This document shows, piece after piece, positions 58,452 through 64,000 of a stretch of DNA of 64,000 nt. Position 1 is the first letter of the stretch. Every line of letters starts with the position of its first letter. The stretch is taken from positions 30,882-94,881 of the forward strand of contig CAYRSH010000001.1 in assembly GCA_964426895.1 (NCBI GenBank). The letters run 5' to 3'. The position numbers and the translations under genes were made by a program. Below the pieces are notes generated by a model that worked only from the letters and a program-made list of their open reading frames with translations, had not been told where the DNA came from and ran no database searches. This DNA is from Caldipriscus sp964426895. Its GTDB lineage: Bacteria > Hydrothermota > Hydrothermia > LBFQ01.

Positions 58452-61088
58452 ATGGATAAAGAATACAAACCCGGGGAAATAGAAAGGAGATGGCAAAAGT
58501 TTTGGGAGGATATAAAACTTTTTAAAGCGCCCGAAAAACCCAAAAACAAATACTATGTCCTTGAAATGTTTCCATACCCTTCTGGTAGGGATTTACATAT
58601 GGGGCATTTAAAAAACTACGCAATAGGGGATGCCGTTGCGAGGATTAAAATGATGGAAGGATATGAGGTACTACACCCTATGGGTTGGGACTCCTTTGGA
58701 TTACCGGCGGAAAACGCCGCAATACAATGGGGGATACACCCAAGGGAATGGACATATAACAACATAGAGGGTTTTAGGGAACAGTTAAAGAAGTTGGGTC
58801 TTTCATACGATTGGGATAGGGAGTTTGCAACATCCGACCCCGAATACTACAAATGGACGCAAAAGTTGTTTTTAATCCTTTATAAGAGGGGTTTGGCTTA
58901 TAGAAAGGGGGCATGGGTTAATTGGTGTCCAAACTGTAAAACGGTTCTGGCAAACGAGCAGGTTGTTGAAGGGAAATGCGAGAGGTGTAAAACCCCTGTG
59001 GAAAAAAAGAAATTAACCCAATGGTTTTTTAAAATTACGGAGTATGCGGATAGGCTTTTAAAAGACCTTGAAAAGTTAAGGGGACATTGGCCGGAGCATG
59101 TTTTGAAACAGCAGGAAAACTGGATAGGTAAAAGTGAGGGGACGGAAATAGTCTTCAAGGTAGGGGATTTACCCATAAGGGTTTTTACTACAAGGGCGGA
59201 TACGGTTTTTGGTGTTACATTTATAAGCATAGCCCCAGATAGCGAAATAATTGACGAAATTTTGAAACTCGTTTCCGATGAGCATAGGGAAAATGTTTTG
59301 AGATACATAAACGAATCCCTTGTAAAATCACCCGAAGAAAGGCAAAAGGGTAAAACGGGGGTATTTACGGGTCTATATGCCGAACATCCCTTTACAAAGG
59401 AAAAAGTACCTGTTTTTGTGGCGGATTATGTTCTTGGGGAGTATGGTACCGGCGCCGTTATGGGTGTCCCCGCGCACGACCAAAGGGATTACGAGTTTGC
59501 CCAAACTTATAAATTACCCATTAAGGTTGTGGTATTTCCCGAAAAAAACGAGGGTGAGGAGTTTGAGGAGCTTTTAAACTGCATGTTTGAGGAAACGGAT
59601 TCGGAAAGGTTTTCTTTGGAATACAGGGGTAAAAGGTATGTTTATCAACCAAAAAGGGCATACGAGTTGAAGGGGGTATTGAAAGATTCGGGGGAATTTA
59701 CGGGTTTGAAATCGGATGAAGCCATAAAGAGGATTGGGGAGAGGTTAAAGGAAATGGGTTTGGGTGGTCCAGCGGTGTCTTATAGGATAAGGGATTGGTT
59801 GGTTTCAAGGCAGAGGTATTGGGGTGCCCCTATACCCATAATACACTGTCCTAAGTGCGGTGAAGTGCCCGATGAAAATCTTCCCGTTTTATTACCACAT
59901 ACCGAAAACTTTTTACCAAAGGGCCGCTCCCCGTTGGAGGATGTTCCTGAATTTATAAATACGAAATGTCCCAGATGCGGTGCTGATGCCAAAAGGGATC
60001 CGGATACTATGGATACATTTGTGGATTCTTCTTGGTATTTCTTACGATTTACCGACCCCAAAAACGACAAGGAAATATTTGATAAAGAAAAGGCAAACGC
60101 TTGGATGCCCGTGGATCAGTATATAGGGGGGGCAGAGCATGCGACAAAACACCTAATATATGCGAGGTTTATCACAAAGGTTTTACACGATGAAGGGCTT
60201 TTGAATTACGATGAACCCTTTACAAACCTATTCACACAGGGACTCGTCCTTAAAAAGTTTTGGTGGTCTCCTGTACATTTGAAAAGTTTTCCAAACCCGG
60301 AGGATGTTGAATACAGGGATGGAAAACCCTATTTAAAGGCGGATGGAACACCATTAGAGGAAAGGCTTGAAATGATGTCAAAATCAAGGGGTAATGTTGT
60401 GCCTTTGGGCCCGTTTGTTGATGAGTATGGAGCGGATGCGGCGAGGTTTGCGATACTGTTTGCCGCACCTCCGGATATGGACTTTGAATGGACGGATGCA
60501 ACCGCAACGGCGGCTATAAGGTTTTTGAACAGGATTTGGAGGGTTTTTTACGGGTTTTATCAAAAGGGTATAAAGGCGGAAAGCGAGCCCGATTTAAACG
60601 ATAGGGATTTCGTTATAACTATAAACGAGATTATATTGGGAATAAGGAAGGATTACGAAAAGTTTAAGTTTAACACAGCGATTGCCAAACTTATGGAGGC
60701 AATTAATACGGTTGAAAATGCAAAAATAACCGATAAAACCAAGGGTTGGTTTATAAACATCTTCGTTAGGCTTTTAGCCCCGGTATCACCACATTTGGCC
60801 GAGGAATTGTTCCATAACTTTAAGATGGATGAACTCTTGGGGAAGGAAACCGTATTCAAAGCCTCCCTACCGGAACCCATACCCGGACTCATAAGGGAAG
60901 AGGTGGAAATAGGGGTTCAAATAAACGGGAAGTTCAGGGGAACAATAAGAATACCCATAAACTCCGATGAAAAAGATGTCTTGGAAATTGTGAAGAATAA
61001 CGAAAAACTTTCAAAGTACTTAACCGGCGAAATAAAGAAGGTTATATATGTGCCGGGTAAAATAGTGAATATTATAACCACCTTATAA
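58452..61088 (+). CDS. leuS: leucyl-tRNA synthetase
   Basis: 878 aa, full length. Class I synthetase: HIGH motif as HMGH in MFPYPSGRDLHMGHLKNY, and KMSKS as MMSKSRGN near 641-648 (first Lys replaced by Met). The zinc ribbon is WCPNCKTVLANEQVV then CERCKTPVE. The CP1 editing domain has FTTRADTVFGVTF and the Asp-containing YGTGAVMGVPAHDQRDYEFA. Anticodon-binding and C-terminal domains are present. The stop TAA lies in the -10 of the next gene. Confidence 0.97.
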   Translation: MDKEYKPGEIERRWQKFWEDIKLFKAPEKPKNKYYVLEMFPYPSGRDLHMGHLKNYAIGDAVARIKMMEGYEVLHPMGWDSFGLPAENAAIQWGIHPREWTYNNIEGFREQLKKLGLSYDWDREFATSDPEYYKWTQKLFLILYKRGLAYRKGAWVNWCPNCKTVLANEQVVEGKCERCKTPVEKKKLTQWFFKITEYADRLLKDLEKLRGHWPEHVLKQQENWIGKSEGTEIVFKVGDLPIRVFTTRADTVFGVTFISIAPDSEIIDEILKLVSDEHRENVLRYINESLVKSPEERQKGKTGVFTGLYAEHPFTKEKVPVFVADYVLGEYGTGAVMGVPAHDQRDYEFAQTYKLPIKVVVFPEKNEGEEFEELLNCMFEETDSERFSLEYRGKRYVYQPKRAYELKGVLKDSGEFTGLKSDEAIKRIGERLKEMGLGGPAVSYRIRDWLVSRQRYWGAPIPIIHCPKCGEVPDENLPVLLPHTENFLPKGRSPLEDVPEFINTKCPRCGADAKRDPDTMDTFVDSSWYFLRFTDPKNDKEIFDKEKANAWMPVDQYIGGAEHATKHLIYARFITKVLHDEGLLNYDEPFTNLFTQGLVLKKFWWSPVHLKSFPNPEDVEYRDGKPYLKADGTPLEERLEMMSKSRGNVVPLGPFVDEYGADAARFAILFAAPPDMDFEWTDATATAAIRFLNRIWRVFYGFYQKGIKAESEPDLNDRDFVITINEIILGIRKDYEKFKFNTAIAKLMEAINTVENAKITDKTKGWFINIFVRLLAPVSPHLAEELFHNFKMDELLGKETVFKASLPEPIPGLIREEVEIGVQINGKFRGTIRIPINSDEKDVLEIVKNNEKLSKYLTGEIKKVIYVPGKIVNIITTL

Positions 61089-61089
61089 T
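61084..61089 (+). promoter_or_regulatory. -10 element of the 61097 gene, containing the leuS stop
   Basis: TATAAT preceded by CCACCT, 7 nt before ATG. The leuS TAA is 61086-61088. Confidence 0.7.
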
Positions 61090-61096
61090 CCCCATT

Positions 61097-62545
61097 ATGT
61101 TGGCGCTTTTATCCGTTGTCCCTTACCCTTCAAGCCCATCTTATGAAACAACAACCGGATTTTATTCAACGGGTTTATACATTACGGACATTGACAAAAA
61201 CGGATATAAAGATATACTCGTTTCAAACGGGAACGATATGAGAAGGGAGGTAAATCATATCTTTCCAAATTTTACCGGGATACCTTCCTTAACACCCTCT
61301 TGGTACTCGCATGATACGCTTTATAGCGGGCATTTAACCGTTGGGGATATAAACGGGGATGGTTATTATGAGGTTGCGGTTGCGGGTTTTAGCGGGTACT
61401 ATTCGGGTTGGAATAGGCAGGTAAATGTTTTGTATTTTAATAATTCCGGAAATTTAAACCCAAACCCCTACTGGGTATCCGATAGTGGGAGGTGTTTCGG
61501 TGTGGCCTCTGGGGATGTGAATGGTGATGGACTTTCGGATTTTGCGTTTTTCTGCGGGAACGATTATTCGTCGGATCCCGAGCCAGTAAAGGTTTATATA
61601 TCAAACGGAACGGGTTTAAGCCTTTATTGGTTATCGGATAGCATATATTCCCTTGGGGGAAAGTTCCTTGATGTTGATAACGATAACGATTTGGACCTTT
61701 TTGTCGGTGTGTATTACGGGAAGTGTAGGCTTTATAGGAATTTGGGGGATACACTTGAAGGTACCCCTTCTTGGCAATCCCGAAATTCTTGTACGGCAAA
61801 TCAGGTTGCCGTTGGGGATATAAACTCGGATGGTTATATGGATGTTGTGGTGGCCAATATGGGCGATGTTTTGATATTCTATAATAACGGGGGGAATTTG
61901 GATACAAACGCCGTTGTTATAACCGGTGTTGGTACATATACATCCGCAGTGGCGTTGGGGGATATAAACGGTGATGGTTGGTTGGATTTGGCGGTTGGGG
62001 GGTGGTGGGATCCGTTGTTTGTTTTTGAAAACTCTGGTGGATATTTTTCATCCCCTTCCTGGTCGTGGGATGCTGGTTCAGACCTTGTAAGCGAATACAT
62101 ATTCCTTGCGGATTTAAACCGGGATTATGTGGTTGATACCTTTGAAAACTTTACGGTTTCTCTAAAAGGTGTTTTCACATTAAAACATAAGCCCATTTTT
62201 TCCGTAGACACGGTTTATATCAACGGTACTCCTACAAGCGATTTCGTTTATTCGGAGGAGGATGGTTGGGTTTCAATACCGCAAACCTCAATAAACCCGG
62301 GTGATAATATTAGGATTGTGTATAAGTTTTCCAAATCTTTGGATATGGTTGTTAGTAATTGGGAACCGAGCAGAGGTAATTTTATATTCCTAAACGGGAA
62401 TTCCTTGGAAACTTCGGAGAGGTTTGAAACCCTATCATTAATGGGTATTTACGATGTTTTGGGTAGAAGGGTTGATAATGTAAAGAAAAACGGGATTTAT
62501 TTTGTGGTTGAAGGGGGGAGGGTTAAAAAGGTCTTAATCCGTTGA
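61097..62545 (+). CDS. secreted FG-GAP/VCBS repeat protein with C-terminal sorting-like tail
   Basis: 482 aa. Short start MLALLSVVPYPSS, then at least six FG-GAP/VCBS repeats with calcium-type loops: VGDINGDGYYEVAVAG, SGDVNGDGLSDFAFF, DVDNDNDLDLFVG, VGDINSDGYMDVVVAN and LGDINGDGWLDLAVGG. They form an integrin-alpha-like propeller. The end MGIYDVLGRRVDNVKKNGIY and VKKVLIR resemble type IX sorting tails. The 3' end overlaps the uracil-DNA glycosylase gene by 12 nt. Confidence 0.82.
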   Translation: MLALLSVVPYPSSPSYETTTGFYSTGLYITDIDKNGYKDILVSNGNDMRREVNHIFPNFTGIPSLTPSWYSHDTLYSGHLTVGDINGDGYYEVAVAGFSGYYSGWNRQVNVLYFNNSGNLNPNPYWVSDSGRCFGVASGDVNGDGLSDFAFFCGNDYSSDPEPVKVYISNGTGLSLYWLSDSIYSLGGKFLDVDNDNDLDLFVGVYYGKCRLYRNLGDTLEGTPSWQSRNSCTANQVAVGDINSDGYMDVVVANMGDVLIFYNNGGNLDTNAVVITGVGTYTSAVALGDINGDGWLDLAVGGWWDPLFVFENSGGYFSSPSWSWDAGSDLVSEYIFLADLNRDYVVDTFENFTVSLKGVFTLKHKPIFSVDTVYINGTPTSDFVYSEEDGWVSIPQTSINPGDNIRIVYKFSKSLDMVVSNWEPSRGNFIFLNGNSLETSERFETLSLMGIYDVLGRRVDNVKKNGIYFVVEGGRVKKVLIR

Positions 62546-63163
62546 TTCCGCAAACTCAAAAACCCTTTTTATGTCTTCCTTTATAAAATCCACAAGTGTA
62601 GGATTTCTTAAAGCCGCAGCGGGGTGATATGTTGCGTATGCGGGTATTCCGTACCTTGATGTGTGAAACTTCCCCCTAATTTCGTTTATCTTTGGTTGAT
62701 CCGGCCTGTTTAGGATATAATACATACTATACCTGCCCAAACACAAAATAACCTTTGGGGATATAACCCTAATCTGAAAATCCAAATAGGGTGTGCAGGA
62801 TTGTACCTCATCCGGTAGCGGATCCCTGTTGCCCGGAGGCCTACACTTTATAACATTTGCTATATAAACATCCCTTTCCCTATCCTTTCCCAATTCAGTT
62901 AATATATCCGTTAATAACCTACCCGCCTTACCCACAAAGGGATACCCCTTTATATCCTCCTCCTTTCCCGGCGCTTCTCCAACAAACATAACCCTTGCAT
63001 AAGGGTTCCCGGAACCAACAACCACCTGCTTCCTGTGCAGGTGTAATCTACATTTCCTGCAATCCTTGATTTTGTCCGCAAAAATTTCCAAAACCTTCCA
63101 CCTATCCTCTCTTTTAAGGATTATCTCATCAATCCCCAAACCTTTAAACAGTTCTTCCATCAA
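62534..63163 (-). CDS. family 4 uracil-DNA glycosylase (4Fe-4S)
   Basis: 209 aa. Removes uracil from DNA, important at high temperature where cytosine deaminates. Cluster cysteines: DCRKCRLH, KCRPPG, SCTPY. Uracil pocket VMFVGEAPGKEEDIKGYPFV, then NVIKCRPPGNRDPLP and the His motif YATYHPAAALRNP. Overlaps the upstream CofE-like gene by 4 nt. Confidence 0.95.
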   Translation of the reverse strand: MMEELFKGLGIDEIILKREDRWKVLEIFADKIKDCRKCRLHLHRKQVVVGSGNPYARVMFVGEAPGKEEDIKGYPFVGKAGRLLTDILTELGKDRERDVYIANVIKCRPPGNRDPLPDEVQSCTPYLDFQIRVISPKVILCLGRYSMYYILNRPDQPKINEIRGKFHTSRYGIPAYATYHPAAALRNPTLVDFIKEDIKRVFEFAESTD

Positions 63164-63855
63164 TTAACACTCCTCACTATGCATATTGGGGTTTGCTCCG
63201 AGGCTTGACCCAAAGGGTTATCCCTAAAAACCCGCTTAACGAAATCCCTCGTTATATCTTTGTGGGAAATACCAAGAGCCTCAACTCCCAAGTCGTTTGC
63301 ATCAACTATAACAACCTTACATCCCAACCTTTGAGATATCTCCTTTGCCACCTTATCGGGATCCTTTGGGGGAAGTTTTGCATATCTGTTATATGGGGGT
63401 AGTGTATAGGGCGTTGGGCCGTCTATTGCCGAAATGTTTTTGCCCGCCACCTTATAAAACACACCTCTTATTCCAAAAGGTTTTGTGATGGCGCTAAAAA
63501 AGGCTGCCAAAAGAATCCTAAGCAAACCGGCCTCCCTTATTGCCAATTCCATTGTCCAAGGGCTTCCAAGCCCTATTCCATAAGGGGATTTCGTTACAAA
63601 CCTTGATAAAAACTTTGCCCAAAAAGAAGGGTTTATTTCATCTATTGGAAAAGCCCTACCCTGAGAAATGGCAACCACCTTTTCGCTGACAAAAACTATA
63701 TCCCCTTCCCTCAAATATCCCTTAACATACCTCTCCACCACCGAAACTATATCCTCGCCGGGTTTTATAACATGAGTTCTTATCGGAAACCTCGCCCATT
63801 TTTCCCCATTTACATCAACGATTAAACTCTTCCCGGGATTTGGTTTTAAATTCAT
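63160..63855 (-). CDS. CofE-like gamma-glutamyl ligase (F420-0:L-glutamate ligase family)
   Basis: 231 aa. In F420 makers CofE adds glutamate to F420-0 using GTP. Family features: IRTHVIKPGEDIVSVVERYV, LREGDIVFVSEKVVAISQGR, ISAIDGPTPYTLPPYN, KVVIVDANDLGVEALG and the C-terminal DNPLGQASEQTPICIVR. Members in bacteria without F420 may act on another substrate. No other F420 gene is in the window. The ATG lies 12 nt after TATAAT. Confidence 0.85.
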   Translation of the reverse strand: MNLKPNPGKSLIVDVNGEKWARFPIRTHVIKPGEDIVSVVERYVKGYLREGDIVFVSEKVVAISQGRAFPIDEINPSFWAKFLSRFVTKSPYGIGLGSPWTMELAIREAGLLRILLAAFFSAITKPFGIRGVFYKVAGKNISAIDGPTPYTLPPYNRYAKLPPKDPDKVAKEISQRLGCKVVIVDANDLGVEALGISHKDITRDFVKRVFRDNPLGQASEQTPICIVRSVN

Positions 63856-63867
63856 AAAACTCCGAGA

Positions 63868-63873
63868 ATTATA
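63868..63873 (-). promoter_or_regulatory. -10 element of the CofE-like/UDG unit, containing the upstream stop
   Basis: TATAAT, 12 nt before the ATG at 63855. The TAA stop of the 63869 reading frame lies inside it. Confidence 0.6.
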
Positions 63874-64000
63874 AATTTGAAAAGTCCTTTGGCTTGAAGT
63901 TTTTGGGATTTAAAACCTTAACATCCTTCCCATCCTTATGCTTTAAAACAATAAGTCCCTTTTTACTTGCATACCTATCCGCAAACTCCTGAAACTTCAT
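63869..64000 (-). CDS. C-terminal piece of an unrecognised gene (window edge)
   Basis: Reads MKFQEFADRYASKKGLIVLK, then a Lys-rich tail ending FKPKDFSNL, 43 codons up to the window edge. An ATG sits exactly at 64000-63998, so it may be a complete very small basic protein or the tail of a longer one. The ORF is supported by the ordered stop/-10 overlap downstream. Function unknown. Confidence 0.4.
   Translation of the reverse strand: MKFQEFADRYASKKGLIVLKHKDGKDVKVLNPKNFKPKDFSNL

Noticed and set aside
1..64000. CRISPR array, rRNA genes, replication origin or prophage
   Set aside because: No regularly spaced repeats, no rRNA-like blocks, no DnaA-box clusters and no phage structural genes were recognised.

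Overview
This is a 64-kb piece of a bacterial draft genome, probably a metagenome-assembled one, since two runs of exactly 100 N mark scaffold joins. The organism has two membranes: LptD, TamB and several predicted outer-membrane barrels are present. Coding strands are purine-rich, with AGG favoured for Arg and ATA for Ile, which suggests a thermophile. Secreted beta-propeller proteins carry short C-terminal tails like type IX sorting signals, and HprK and pyruvate phosphate dikinase are present. The mix resembles deep-branching candidate phyla such as WOR-3/Hydrothermae. That placement is inference; no 16S rRNA gene is present.

Layout. 1-1264: tRNA-Lys running directly into murA (minus, cut by the window edge). 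1335-7750 (plus): acyl-CoA dehydrogenase, a secreted beta-propeller, an endonuclease IV-like protein and two envelope proteins. 7747-12703: dnaK (minus), a divergent membrane protein, then hflX and a Ser/Thr kinase (minus). 12774-17088 (plus): TPR protein, secreted protein, CCA-adding enzyme. 17085-20460 (minus): overlapping operon efp-accB-DUF502-corC-hprK. 20545-21928 (minus): a probably transferred type II restriction-modification pair. 22069-24512 (plus): queF-lptD. 24501-30691 (minus): nuoG-like, TPR, Wzc-like tyrosine kinase, creatininase family. 30743-33906 (plus): ppdK and an exported unknown. 33915-34164: a decayed Uma2-family gene. 34171-35831 (minus): a Cys-rich HTH protein and mercuric reductase. 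35860-41636 (minus): xer recombinase, MBL hydrolase, nadK, tRNA-Gly, rpmB, tamB. 41756-47416: secreted phospholipase-D-like protein, decayed sdpR/sdpI, sodC, a frameshifted barrel, cobalamin adenosyltransferase, an unknown and surE. 47466-55870 (plus): SEC-C protein, RNase R, methyltransferase, barrel-TPR fusion, giant secreted Ig-repeat protein. 56058-64000: glutamine amidotransferase, haem-motif outer-membrane protein split by a false gap, leuS, FG-GAP protein, family-4 uracil-DNA glycosylase and a CofE-like ligase.

The most unusual features are in expression and export. About 27 transcription units start with a -10 hexamer (TATAAT, TAGAAT, TAAAAT or TACAAT, usually preceded by ACCT) that ends only 6-12 nt, mostly 7-9 nt, before the start codon, so the mRNAs should be leaderless. 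Two tRNA genes end exactly 3 nt before the start codons of murA and rpmB, so tRNA 3' processing would itself yield near-leaderless mRNAs. In four places a gene's TAA stop lies inside the next unit's -10 element. About a dozen predicted exported proteins, LptD and SodC among them, begin with only 5-10 hydrophobic residues directly after Met and have no basic n-region. The restriction-modification pair breaks the pattern by using clear Shine-Dalgarno sites.

The genome is very compact. Convergent genes overlap at their 3' ends, divergent pairs often lie about 50 bp apart, and intergenic space beyond 150 bp is rare and mostly holds gene relics. I found no CRISPR array, insertion sequence, rRNA gene or replication origin.
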